In this document: positions 45,466 to 58,377 of the stretch, piece by piece
Numbering within the stretch: the stretch's first letter is position 1
Layout of the letters: the number at the start of each line of letters is the position of its first letter
NCBI GenBank assembly: GCA_029945375.1
Contig: CM057057.1
Coordinates: 2,976,001 to 3,040,000, forward strand
DNA from: Agaricus subrufescens
Lineage: Eukaryota > Basidiomycota > Agaricomycetes > Agaricales > Agaricaceae
Length of the DNA: 64,000 bases
Direction of reading: 5' to 3'
The notes under the pieces: generated by a model
The model's database searches: none
Told to the model about the DNA's origin: nothing
The model's input: only the letters and a program-made list of their open reading frames with translations
Translations under genes and position numbers: made by a program

Positions 45466-45572
45466 TGATATGATCTAAAGTACAACAATTCCTATCATAA
45501 CATTTGTGTCGTAAGAGTGCATGGTATATAGACAATGCAGTACGGGTATGAGGGAGAGAGTGCAGAACATCT

Positions 45573-48500
45573 TTAAAGCGGCGTTGGGATATTTGATTCC
45601 GGAAAAAGAGCAGCAAAAACCTTCAGAGTGGCAGCGTCAGGAACATGTAAAGCAGTCACAGGAGCATTCTTACCTCATCAACAATAGTGTAAGCTATATG
45701 CTGATTCAAGCGGCGGTTTTGCAGCACTGCGAATATACGACGAGCCCCTCTCCTTGCATTTGTCCTTCCAATCATGTTTGCAGCAAGGTCTAGGACAATC
45801 TTTAAAAGAGCTTCCTCATGAGACTAAATCAAACGTACCAGGAACAAGGGCAGAGAGTTTGCGATTTGCTTCATCCCTCGTACGCAATCTTTCTTCTGCA
45901 GTTCGAGGAGGCTCAGACATTTTCAATTTACCCGACGGCCAAAGGCTATCTCTCAGGAAGTCCAGATAGCTTATTATCCTGGATTCCTCAAGAAATCCCT
46001 TCATCGTATCTCGTATTTTCCTTGTATCAGAAAAGTCAGTTTTTCCGTTGTGATAATTGGTATAGAAACGGAATTACCTCTCAATCGTCCCACCTAATAC
46101 TTGTTGTAGGATAATCAAGATTGCCTGCCTCCTAAGCCAATTATTCTTTTTATTCAATTCAAACACCGCTAGAATCAGATCACAGATCGGCGCAGTGAAA
46201 GTCGCCGTCTCGCCCTCCAACAGCTTCAAATCACCTGCGATCCTCATCAATGTTGCTTCAGTTGCTGTCTTCCCCGAAGCGTTCAGAGCTTGCGCGACAA
46301 GATCTTCGTCGCCACTCCCCGAGCCTACAATACCTGCAAATTCAGCCGCTTGGTGGGTAAGGCGTTGGATCATGACATCAAGCATTGAAGGTCCAAAAAA
46401 TATGTCATCGATGCTTTCTGTCATTTGTTTGTAGACATTCTTGACGAGATCCGTGCTAGAGAAGCGTTTGCCTAAAGGGTCTGGATTTCCAGCAACAAAG
46501 GGAGAGTCTCTGGAAAGAAAAGCTCGAAGCTCATTGCTTTCGCAGACAACAGGAATGGCGATCAAACTCTGAGCTACAGTCAGAACCGAAAAAATAACTG
46601 TAATAGCTTGATAAAAGCGCTCACTTGTAGGTACTTCTCCAAAGCAACCTTTCTCATGTCCACAAAACTCCCCGATAAAGTTGTTACAAGACTTTTACCC
46701 GGAAAATCCAGATTCTTGACCAATGCGTACTTTTCTCGCAACCGGTTATGCATATTGAAAAACTCGTTATACCTCCTTGCCACGACCCAACCGGAGGCAA
46801 AACTTCCATCCGGAGCCAATTGTTGAATTTCAACTAAATATCTCACGACTGATTTCCCATCTTCATCACTCACGGCTGAATTAAAGATCGACACCTTAGT
46901 TCGATCCGAAATCAACCGATTAGCGAATTCCTGTTGCTCATATTGAGTCCTCTGAAACTGTAATTCTCGTAGTTCTCGTTTCATGGATGATTTGGACTTG
47001 TTGAGCAGCCTGAGTTCTTGTGTGTCCCCCGTTAGCTCGGCTTTGCGGATCAGGTTGTCCAGCATCATTTCCTGTGATTCCAGATGTGCGATTTTGTCGC
47101 TGATGCGGGAGATTTCGTACGAAAGCTGGAGATCTCCAGGTCCAGCTGGCCGATAAGAAAGGCTATCCTCAGTGATGGAGTTTTCCAAACCACCTTCTTC
47201 ATCAGGTTCGTCCGGCTCAACGTCACCAAAAACACTCTTATGTTTCCCTTTATCTTGAACTGCAAGAGCCTTGTCACTACTATCGGTATCATTGCGAGTA
47301 AGTGAAGGTCGAGGCGATTCGTTTTCAAGAGCCATGATATCCGTGAGTGCGGCATGAATAGCCTCCATACGTTTCTCTTCTGCTCGCTGCATTTCATCCT
47401 CAGGATCATTAAACAGAGGCGCCCTTGTCGAGTCTGCTCCAGATTCAGACGACATTAACACCTCGATGTTGTTCGCCGCCGTTCGGGTGGGAGAAAAGCC
47501 AGATGCTGAGCTTGATGCCCGTTGCATCCTCGGGCCGGGAGCATGTGGTACATTGGGGGTCACCGGGGATAAATGAAGTTCTGCATCCCCTGGACGAGGA
47601 GAAGTAAGTGAAGATGTGGAAGGACAACGGTTGGCATTTTGCAAATCCGGAATAGAGAAATCTGTATCGCTGAGGACGCGATGCCATAGATCCGAGCGCT
47701 CAAACTCTTCGAAATCTTGTTCCATATCCTTTTCAACCTGCCGCTGAGCGAGCAGGACACTGCGCCTGACACGCCTCTGTGCAGATTGGGATGCATTCCC
47801 ACTACTGCGTACAAATTCGCGAATAATGTCAACGTGTTTCTTCGACACCGAGGGTAAAACCGGAGCTGTGTGAGGGTTGGAAAAATAGAGGTTATGCAAC
47901 ATTAAAATATCTTCTCCCAAATTGGGCGAGACGGCTATATCCTGCATGTCCTCTTCTGAATCCGACGAATCAGATTCGATAGCTTCTAATGGGTTTTTGA
48001 AACTTTCCACAGTGAGCCAAAATTGGACTGGAAGTGAACGATGTCGACGGTCCATAAATTCCATAAAATAAGAAAGAGAACTAGGATTCCGGAGGACATC
48101 ACGCAGAGAGACCCGTATTTGTTCCTGAAGACCTTGGAGCGTTGATGGTTTGGTGCCATTTCCTCCGCCAAGAATAACGATGCGCTCCTCGACCCGGCGC
48201 TTCGCAGTATAGAGACGGTCCAAAAATGCAACGACGTGCTCCGTTTTCTCCCCGTTGATCCAGTCATCCTTTTCGTGGTTAGCTATCAAGACATTACGGG
48301 TCATGAACAAGCATTCAGCAACGATGAGACGACCGATGCGTACCCAGCAACATTCGAGTTCTGCGAATTTCACCTTCAATGTCGTTCTTCAGCCTTCTTG
48401 CATCGAGAAGGGAGGAACAACGGTTGATACTCCGAAGAAAAGACTCAAACTTGCGAATGTCAGTTCTGATGGTGATTGTTTCCGAAGTTGGAGGCGCTGG

Positions 48501-49610
48501 CGGCCGATCAGAAGGTACGGGATGGTGAGTCGTCGCCGCTCGCGGGGATTGTGCTTCCAAAATGTTTCGGACTTTTGTGATCAGTTTTCTGGAAAAAACG
48601 GGTCAGAGAGGCGGGTAGATATACAACGTCTAAAGGCAATCTTACTGCTGGTGAATAGCAGCACCGGCCTATGAGTGGGGATTAGTTTGGGTGAGCAGCA
48701 CTAAGCAACCTGTACTCACCACTTGATCAATCGTCCTATTCCAAAAGTCGGGGTCGGAAATCATGTCCATCACAGGGTAAAGAACGGTGCATGCGATTAG
48801 TTCTCTAACCACAATCTTAAGAACTTGGCTTCCGGCCTCGGCCTCAGGGAGGACATAAGGTAAGACGCGATCAACAAGATGTCGAAGGTGCAATTCCTCG
48901 TTCTGCCGAGTGAAGGTTGTGGAAAGGTTCTCAATGGCGGGATGAAGTTTGGCGGCTCCTTTCCCAGCGTAGCGGCTGGCGAGTAGCAAGTCTAGTTCCT
49001 CGGACTGGGTCAGCCTGCGTTCCAAACCTGCACCGCGGAGAGCCATCTCGGACTGGCGAAACTGGTCGATATGAGAGGTGACTTTGGGAAGGATACGCCT
49101 GACAATAAAGGCAGCGAGGTCGATATTCGACGCTCTGTGCAGCAGTTGCGCAAAGGAGGCATGGATAACAGAGGAGGTGGCGGCGGGGAAGGACGGGGAG
49201 GAGGAGATGTCGGAATACCAGGTCCAGAGGAAGTCGCGAAAGACTTTGTTGGTGATGTCATCGAGCGTGGCAGAGATTTTGGGAGAATGAGGGTAGAGAG
49301 GCCTGAGGGACTGTGTGTTGGCCTGGGACCACTGGGAGCGGGTGAGGACGGCCTGCCATGCTGCAGGGGTAGAAAAGGCAAATGGGCGGGCTGCGCTGGA
49401 GGTGCGGAGAGGGTGGGACCGCCGCTTGGCGTCGAGGTAGTGGCTGGTGAGCAGGGAGAGGACGAGAAACGTGAGCAGAAAGAGGAGGCAGAGGAGGGGC
49501 GAGAGGAGGAGGAGGAGGACGGGGGAGGCTGCGAGGCTGGAGAGGAGGGGGATGGAGATGGCGAGGACGGCGACGGAGACGACGGCGGGCAGGCTCAAGT
49601 GGGGGTGCAT
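45573..49610 (-). CDS. MDM1: PXA-RGS-PX-nexin sorting protein
   Basis: Orthologue of yeast Mdm1 and SNX13/14/25, which tether ER to vacuole or endosome membranes. The start at 49608-49610 gives MHPHLSLPAVVSVAVLAIS followed by a double hydrophobic hairpin ER anchor. PXA domain: LDDITNKVFRDFLWTWYSDI, LKIVVRELIACTVLYPVMDM and PDFWNRTIDQ. RGS domain: LRDVLRNPSSLSYFMEFMDR, PVQFWLTVESFKNPLEAI. A Ser-rich linker is followed by PX: SVVRYLVEIQQLAPDG, VVARRYNEFFNMHNRLREK, DFPGKSLVTTLSGSFVD. Nexin-C: ARRIFAVLQNRRLNQHI, AYTIVDEVFAALFPES, stop at 45573-45575. At least eight introns. Convergent with TRM6 (107 bp). Confidence 0.9.
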
Positions 49611-49682
49611 CTCGTCTGCGCCCCGCGCGCGCGCTGCAATTTCCCCGCACACGTGGCCCAGATTCCCCAGATCCGCCACTGC

Positions 49683-49848
49683 ACACTGCAATGACAAATC
49701 AGTAGTATTGGATGAGAAACATCGGGCAATAAAACATGTGTTAAATAATCAAAATAATTGACTCCGCAACGCACTCAAAGAGTTCAACTATCTGGCTTCA
49801 ATGAGTTGTCTATATACTACTGGGTATATTGATTTGTCATTGCAGTGT
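49683..49848. repeat. Inverted repeat between MDM1 and OAC1 starts
   Basis: The 18-mer ACACTGCAATGACAAATC at 49683-49700 is the exact reverse complement of 49831-49848, and the next seven bases AGTAGTA (49701-49707) match TACTACT at 49815-49821 in inverted orientation. A related GATTTGTCATTGCAGT copy recurs at 51891-51906. The outer span is 166 bp. It could be a tiny inverted-repeat element or a footprint of rearrangement at the duplication edge. Confidence 0.75.
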
Positions 49849-49906
49849 TGACTTTGATTATTTATCTATATATAACCACATTTTTACTTGTTTCTTGGTC
49901 CAGTGC

Positions 49907-51307
49907 ATGCCTTCTCTTTCCACGGCCGAGGGCTTCGTCTGCGGTGCCATCGCCGCCTGCACAGCGGTACGCCCTCTCTTTTCCCGCCCGCCTCTCTCTA
50001 ACACCAGCCTAGGTCACTGTCTCCAACCCCGCGGAGGTCGCGAAGACGCGCCTGCAGCTCCAAGGCGAGCTTGCAAAGAGTGGTGGAAAAAAGGTGTACA
50101 AGCATACCCTCGACGTCTGGGCAAAGACCTGGAGGAATGAGGGCATCCGCGGCATCCAGCGCGGTCTTCCGCCGGCAGTGAGTAGCACGCTCCTTTCCAA
50201 GCCTTCTGTCACTGACGACTGGCATCCAGTATGCATACCAAGTAAGGCTGTTTAGTGACCTCTGCACTCCCTCGTTGCTGATCACAGAAACAAGATTTTA
50301 TTAAATGGGTCGCGTCTCGGTACGGACAAGCCCTTGCTTTTACCACAATGCCGGCTGAGTAGCCATAGGTTTCTACGAGCCCTTCCGCAAAAGTTTCAAC
50401 CAGTTCCTTGGCTGGAATCCGGAACAAGTCGTTCCATTTACCTCAGTGCTGGCTGGTGCTGTTAGTGGTGCTGTTGGAGGTGCGCTCGTCTGATACGCTT
50501 TCGACCCCAAATCTTATTGACCACAACTATAGCTTCCATGGGGAATCCTCTATTCCTCATCAAAGCTCGCATGCAGGTGGGCATCACAAGCACAGACCAC
50601 TGTTTATAGAATCCTTACCTCCTTAGGCTTATTCTCCAGCACTTCCGGTTGGTGCTCAGCACTATTACAAAAGCTCCTTTGACGCCGTTCGTACGATTTT
50701 TCGTGCAGAAGGTCCACGCGGTCTCATTCGCGGAATCGATGCTGCAATCCTCCGGACATCAATGGGCTCCTCAGTTCAACTACCCAGCTACAATTTCGCC
50801 AAGAGCCAAATAGTCAAACACGGTATTCTCCCCGCTGACAGCGTCTGGACATTTCTTCTAAGTAGTACAGTATCTGGTGCTTGTGTGGTACGTAACTGTT
50901 CGCAAATTACTACTCCAACTAATCTATCCATTTTTGTAGTGTGTCGCGATGCAGCCAGCTGACACTACCCTCACGCGCATGTATAATCAACCTACAGTCG
51001 TCGGACCCGATGGAAAGGTTAGAGGGACACTATATAAGAATCCTATAGACTGCCTCTGGAAGACATTCAAGATAGAAGGGGTTCGTGGGTGGTACAAAGG
51101 TATGTTTGTAATCCAATTTCTGTATATGATTCTAAGAGTATTTCCCTAGGTTCAACCGCGCATTTCATGCGAATAGCTCCGCACACGTAGGTTTTCTCGA
51201 ACTATTCTAGAATGAATTGGGTTAAACATTGAAACAGTATTATTACCCTCACCGCAAACGACATCATCGTGGGCTTATACACGAGGAGCCGCGACCGGCG
51301 TTCATGA
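49907..51307 (+). CDS. OAC1: Mitochondrial oxaloacetate carrier, copy 1
   Basis: SLC25-family inner-membrane carrier (yeast Oac1: oxaloacetate, sulfate, malonate, isopropylmalate). ATG at 49907: MPSLSTAEGFVCGAIAACTA, then an intron to VTVSNPAEVAKTRLQLQGEL, PPAYAYQ, ILLNGSRLG and FYEPFRKSFNQFLGWNPEQ. Repeat 2 has ASMGNPLFLIKARMQAYSP; the PLFLIK form replaces Px[DE] and is characteristic of Oac1. Repeat 3 has AMQPADTTLTRMYNQPTVVG. It ends VGLYTRSRDRRS with TGA at 51305-51307. I followed every exon and found no frameshift or stop, so it looks functional. Nine introns, several about 45-60 nt. A TATATATAA run lies at 49867-49875. Confidence 0.9.
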
Positions 51308-51472
51308 ACATTTAATTTTGAACACCACTATCAAAATTAAACTGCCTTTTTTTCGCTTACTATACTGCACATCCTTTTATTTACCTTTTCTCAATCAACC
51401 CGTTAAGAGATCAATACAATGAACAAGGGAATGGTATTAGAATTCTCAATAACATAGTCCATCCAAAATACT

Positions 51473-51882
51473 TCAGTCTATATACTTTAGGATACATACC
51501 CTTGCTCGGATCTTGGAGAATCCAACCATACTTCAGACCGGCTTGGTATGACCACTCGTCTGCCTCCTCAGCTTTCCAAGTCCACTGAATCCAACCTTGA
51601 ACGCTCGTAAGCAATGGTTTGAGCCTCCCAGAAATTGCGAAAGAACTCCTTAGCTAGGATAGAAGTCCGCACTGGTCTTCGAGCTACAATTACGGCCTTC
51701 AATCTTTTTGTGGTACTTGGACCCATCATAGCGAGCCCCGACAAAGCGTTCATTGAGGTATTTCGCGCAGTCAGTTGAAGCAGGGGACCATTCACCGACA
51801 ATGGTCCACATGTCAGCGTCATTAAGACCAGGAGCAGTGTCACAAGCTGCTCGGATGTGTTGCTGCTCCGACCAGCCGTTCT
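51473..51882 (-). pseudogene. Truncated exo-beta-1,3-glucanase remnant
   Basis: The minus strand matches the last exon of the intact glucanase at 54212-55940. It reads NGWSEQQHIRAACDTAPGL, MWTIVGEWSPASTDCAKYL and YDGSKYHKKIEGRNCSSK, then diverges, meets an in-frame stop (near 51655) and, after a small indel, resumes in another frame. The 5' three quarters, including the NEP proton-donor motif, are missing, because the copy stops at the duplication junction. It is a by-product of the OAC1 tandem duplication and cannot encode an active enzyme. Confidence 0.85.
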
Positions 51883-51924
51883 AATATATTGATTTGTCAT
51901 TGCAGTATTGACTTTGACTATTTA

Positions 51925-52440
51925 CACGGCGGACAAACAGTTGTCAAGGTGGAAGGGTTTGATGTCAAGCAATACAATACTGATGCATCTCGAAAGTCAA
52001 TTACGTTATCTGTCACGCTCCGCAAGTCAGTCAGGCTTGTCGCTCAGTTGGGGCCGACTTATCTTTCTAAAATCTTCATTAGATGACACCACAGGTATTT
52101 CACACCTACTTTCAGTGCAGCCTTTCCTGTTTATTGCAAAGAACTTGGAGAATGTAAGGCTCACCACAACTACACTACAACAGAATGCTGGTCAGAGTCT
52201 TAGAGCTGCGGCTTTACACTATCTGACAGAATAAAATGATAAGGAACTGATTAAGCCATGACTGCATAGTTGTGACGCCATCTTGCGATGTGAATGAGAA
52301 CAAGAAAGCGCAAAAAATCAATTAATATGGAGGATTCCCGTCACCCCTGTGACATGGCGCATCAACTAATTACCGACGATCCGACAAACCGCTTGACATC
52401 AAACCCTTTATCTCCATTTGACAGATAATTGTCCGCCGTG
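51925..52440. mobile_element. 516 bp MITE-like element with TTA target duplication
   Basis: The left end starts CACGGCGGACAA and the right end is its exact reverse complement TTGTCCGCCGTG. Inside, an 18-mer AAGGGTTTGATGTCAAGC near the left end (about 51953-51971) is matched inverted near the right end (about 52391-52410), so the terminal inverted repeats are about 50 bp and imperfect. TTA flanks both sides (51922-51924 and 52441-52443). A 3 bp TTA duplication fits the PIF/Harbinger (Tourist-like) class. No transposase-like frame is present, so it is non-autonomous. The paralogous promoter of OAC1 copy 1 has the uninterrupted sequence. Confidence 0.85.
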
Positions 52441-52638
52441 TTACCTATATATAAACACTGCCACAACAAATCCATATGACTATATATAGATAAGGAGTCG
52501 TTGAGGTGAAATAATTGAACTCTGAATACATTGTGGAGTCAACTATTTGACTTTGATTATTTATCTATATGTAACGTATGTTTTTTTGTTTCTTGGCCCA
52601 GCGTATAACACATTTTTATCCGTTTCTTAGCCCAGTGC

Positions 52639-54045
52639 ATGCCTTCTCTTTCCACTGCAGAGGGCTTCGTCTGTGGTGCTATAGCCGCCTGCACAGCGGT
52701 ACGCCCTCTCTTCGCCCGCCCGCGCGCCTCTCTCTCACATCAGCTCAGGTCACCGTCTCCAACCCCGCGGAGGTCGCGAAGACGCGCCTGCAGCTCCAGG
52801 GTGAGCTTGCAAAGAGTGGTGGAAAAAAAGTGTACAAGCATACCCTCGACGTCTGGGCAAAGACCTGGAGGAATGAGGGCATCCGCGGCATCCAACGCGG
52901 TCTTCTTCCGGCAGTGAGTAACACGCCCCTTTTCAAGTCTTCTGTCACTTACAACTAACATACAGTATGGGTACCAAGTAAGGCTATTTACTGATCCCTG
53001 CACTCCCTCGTTGCTGACCATAAAATAAGGTTTTAGTGAATGGGTCGCGTCTCGGTACGGACAAGCCCTTGCTTTTACCACAATGCCGGCTGAGTAGCCA
53101 TAGGTTTCTACGAGCCCTTCCGCAAAAGTTTCAACCAGTTCCTTGGCTGGAATCCGGAACAAGTCGTTCCATTTACCTCAGTGCTGGCTGGTGCTGTTAG
53201 TGGTGCTGTTGGAGGTGCGCTCGTCTGATACGCTTTCGACCCCTAACTCTTGTTGATCACCACAACTATAGCTTCCTTGGGGAGTCCTCTATTCCTCATT
53301 AAAGCTCGCATGCAGGTGGGCATCACAAGCACAGACCGCTGTTTATAGAACCCTCACCTCCTCAGGCTTATTCTCCAGCACTTCCGGTTGGTGCTCAGCA
53401 CCACTACAAAAGCTCCTTTGATGCCCTTCGTACGATTGTTCGTGCAGAAGGTCCACGCGGTCTCATTCGCGGAATCGATGCTGCGGTCCTCCGGACATCA
53501 ATGGGCTCCTCAGTTCAACTACCCAGCTACAATTTCGCCAAGAGCCAAATAGTCAAACACGGTATTCTCCCCGCTGATAGCACCTGGACTTTTTTTTTAA
53601 GTAGTGCAGTGTCTGGTGCTTGTGTGGTACGTATCTGTTCGCGGATTACTGCACCAACTAATCTATCCATTTTTATAGTGTGTCGTAATGCAGCCAACTG
53701 ACACTACCCTCACGCGCATGTATAATCAACCTACAGTCGTCGGACCCGATGGAAAGGTTAGAGGGACGCTATATAAGAATCCTATAGACTGTCTCTGGAA
53801 GACATTCAAGATAGAAGGGGTTCGTGGGTGGTACAAAGGTACGTTTGTAATCCAAGTTCGGGATACGATGCTAAGAATACTCTCCTAGGTTCGACCGCGC
53901 ATTTCATGCGAATAGCTCCGCACACGTAGGTTTATTCAAACTATTCTGGATAACCTAAGCTAAGCATTGCAATAGTATCCTTACCCTTACCGCGAATGAC
54001 ATTATTGTGGGCCTGTACACGAGAAGCCGTGACCGGCGTTCATGA
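52639..54045 (+). CDS. OAC1: Mitochondrial oxaloacetate carrier, copy 2
   Basis: Nearly identical to copy 1 in exons and introns. ATG at 52639: MPSLSTAEGFVCGAIAACTA. Differences visible: LLPAYGYQ (copy 1 PPAYAYQ), VLVNGSRLG (copy 1 ILLNGSRLG), VVMQPTDTTLTRMYNQP (copy 1 AMQPADTTL), TILTLTANDIIVGLY (copy 1 TIITLTAND). All carrier motifs remain (NPAEVAKTR, GNPLFLIKAR, QPTDTTLTR), all splice sites are usable, and TGA is at 54043-54045. The promoter differs strongly from copy 1: it has the MITE-like insertion and a second TTGACTTTGATTATTTATC segment at about 52551-52570. Different expression of the two copies is a reasonable inference. GYQ matches the usual family sequence better than copy 1 AYQ. 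Confidence 0.9.
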
Positions 54046-54211
54046 ACATTTAATTCTGAACACCACTATCAAAATTAGAACGCCTTTTTTTGGCTTAACT
54101 ATACTGCACATCTTTTTATTCACCCCTTTCCAACCAACCCGTTAAGAGACAAATACAATGAATAAGGGAATGGTATTAGAATTCTCAATAACATAGTCCA
54201 TCTAGAATACT

Positions 54212-55940
54212 TTAGTCACATATTTTAGGATACATACGGTCGCTCGGATCTTGGGGAATCCAACCATACTTCAGACCGGCTTGGTATGACCACTCGTCTG
54301 CCTCCTCAGCTTTCCAAGTCCACTGAATCCAACCTTGAACATTTTCATAAGCAATGGTTTGAGCCTCCCAGAATTTGCGCAAAAATTTCTTGTAGTCATG
54401 AGAGAAGTTGCCACCACTGCCCGTCTTCAAGCTACAGTCACGACCTTCAATCTTTTTGTGGTACTTGGACCCATCATAGCGAGCCCCGACAAGTCGTCCA
54501 TTGAGGTATTTCGCGCAGTCAGTTGAAGCAGGGGACCATTCACCGACAACCGTCCACATGTCAGCGTCATTGAGACCAGAAGCGGTGTCACAGGCTGCTC
54601 GGATGTGTTGTTGCTCCGACCAGCTGTTCTTCTAGATTTTAATTCATTGAGTAACAGAACTTTGAGCTAATGTAATAACCACACTTACTTCGTCATCGAA
54701 CACCTGGTAAATGTGTGTATCGAGTATAACACCGTCATATTGGGATGAAGGCATGAAACCTTTCCAGGAACTCAGAGGTTGAAAGGCGTCATGGATCATT
54801 ACGACAATGTTACTCTTCCTGTTCGAGTCGCTATTATAAGGGTATCTAAGTTTAAGTTGGCGTTAGAACTGGAGGATGTGACCTGGGCGAAACGCCATAC
54901 CGAATGCTTTGGTAACTATCTTTCCAGTACTGCTTCGTAACTGTCAAGATATCCTCCCCATCGAACCCAGCCGGCCTAAATGTGTTGAGGGCACTCCTTA
55001 CTTGAAAACAGAACGTGCTAACTCACTCGTTCAGAGGCGCAATGATAGGAGCGACGCCAGTCATATCCTTGACTTGTGAAGCAATCCTCTTGATGATGGC
55101 ATTCGTACGGTCGACATTCTTAGTTTTTGTATGCCAGTGACTGGAAATATTGAGATTTACTTCGTCACTTGAAACTCTATCAGACGACTCACGGGAAATC
55201 CATTTTCTGTCCAGAGTTGTCAAAACTACACGCCCGCTGTCAGCCAAGCACACAATAACAGTGAAAATTGAAATTACCCATTCTGACTGCCAGGGGCACC
55301 TGTATTATCCAGTCATTCAGCATGGATTATTGCTCTACAAGAAAGAAGGTGAATATTCACCATGCAAGTCAACTATCACTTTCAAGTTATGCTTTGAAGC
55401 CCAACCGAAAGCTTTCTCCATATAAGGGAGTTGACCTTGGATAAAAGGTTCGCCGCCGCTAACATCGAAAGCCCAGTAACCGATTGGCAGCCGGACATGG
55501 TTCAACCTGACAAAAGTCGTAGCATACAATCAATAATTCGACTACCTTCAAACAGCATAACCAAGCATACCCAGCATTATGGATATCTTCGAAATCTTTC
55601 TCGGTGATCCACGTATCCCAGTGTTGCTGCAAAATTTCGCGACCTTCTTCCTTATCCATATATTGACCAAAGGTATATTCGTCAATAATGCGGTCGTCTT
55701 CAGTGTCATCAAAGAGAGACGGCGTGATCCAAGGCTAGAAGGTGTTGAGCCGCCATATTCTCATCACTTGCAAAAGAAGACGCGAAATTCGCGCGTGCCT
55801 ACCTCAAGAACTAGCCAGCCGCCGAGGTTGACACCTCGCACCTTCTCCTTGCCATAAGGGAACCCGAAGGTAAGGCCAAGCACCGAACGAGTGACAGAGA
55901 GACTGAGGAGAACAGTCAAGAGCATACGCAAGTACGCCAT
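54212..55940 (-). CDS. EXG1: Secreted exo-beta-1,3-glucanase A (GH5)
   Basis: Cell-wall glucan exohydrolase. ATG at 55938-55940: MAYLRMLLTVLLSLSVTRSV, a signal peptide, then YGKEKVRGVNLGGWLVLE, the classic GH5 family start. Next [62 protein letters not shown]. The proton donor lies in IAPLNEPAGFDGEDIL and the nucleophile in MWTVVGEWSPASTDCAKYL. It ends GWIQWTWKAEEADEWSYQAG, WIPQDPSDRMYPKICD. About eight introns. A TATAAAA lies at 56086-56092 (minus strand), about 145 bp before the ATG. Convergent with OAC1 copy 2. No defect seen, in contrast to the truncated relative. Confidence 0.92.
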
Positions 55941-56587
55941 GATGATTCAAAGGAGTGTAAGAGTTGGACTGAGAGTTAAGAGGAAAAGAAAAACCAGGAA
56001 TTCAGGTAACAATCACGTTTAAAAAGCCGAACAGCGTTGATGGCCAACACTTGAAAGCAGGCTAGTAGTTCGGTTCCTGGTAAATTTTTATAATGCCAGC
56101 TGTCCCGAAGATCCGGTTTCAACAAGGCATGGAGAGCACATGGAGGCCGGGAGAAGACCACTTGATCCTTGGCGGTCTTCAAAACCACACTGCCTTCTTT
56201 CATCCCAGACAGCCGCATAAGTATCACCTTCGTCATAGGAAGGAAGGTAACTTACACTTGTGGTTGGATGGCGAGAAGTGAATCAGTGATTGAGCTTAAT
56301 TTAGTACTTTCGGCACTACAAGCTCTAGCTTCGATGACCCTACAACCGCTCGGGTAAACGGATCGAGATGGAGTCAAAGAAAATATATATTAAGTGTGTT
56401 TATCCGCCAAGCCCTTCGAACAAAGATGAAGCCAGAACCAATGCTGAGAAAGCGGAATAAAGAAAAGAACGCGCTCCTGCCTTTGCGAAATGACCGTCGA
56501 AACTCAGCATAATTAAACGGGCCGAATAAGTTAAAAATCGCAAACGCGGCAGTTACCGAAGAAAAGGAAAACAAAATCAGCTGGAAA
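55941..56587. other. Intergenic between the two glucanases
   Basis: 647 bp. It holds the TATA-containing promoter of glucanase A on the left and the 3' flank of glucanase B on the right. No coding sequence supported. Confidence 0.5.

Positions 56588-58377
<1,790 letters not shown>

Larger units (their letters stand above)
49825..51882. repeat. Tandem duplication unit 1 (OAC1 + GH5 3' end)
   Basis: The segment from TATATTGATTTGTCATTGCA through the carrier gene, its 3' flank and the antisense 3' part of a glucanase gene is repeated at 51885-54630. Exons and introns of the carrier are nearly identical; divergence is mostly single bases. The unit ends inside a glucanase exon (GTTCT at 51878-51882) and is joined directly to the start of the next copy. 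Confidence 0.85.
51885..54630. repeat. Tandem duplication unit 2
   Basis: Second copy of the OAC1 + GH5 3' unit. It is longer than unit 1 because of a 516 bp inverted-repeat insertion at 51925-52440 and about 100 bp of extra promoter sequence. Here the glucanase part continues into a complete gene. Confidence 0.8.

Noticed and set aside
49071..49694. Long Gly/Glu-rich plus-strand frame opposite MDM1
   Set aside because: Antisense shadow of the PXA/anchor exon; its repetitive Gly/Glu composition comes from Pro/Ser/Leu codons on the real strand.
51908..52234. Plus-strand open frame inside the inverted-repeat element
   Set aside because: It starts outside the element, has low-quality composition and no DDE/DDD transposase or Myb-like motif; the element is treated as non-coding.
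49907..54045. One of the OAC1 copies being a pseudogene
   Set aside because: Exon by exon reading of both copies shows all splice sites, all three carrier signatures and proper stops; neither is broken.
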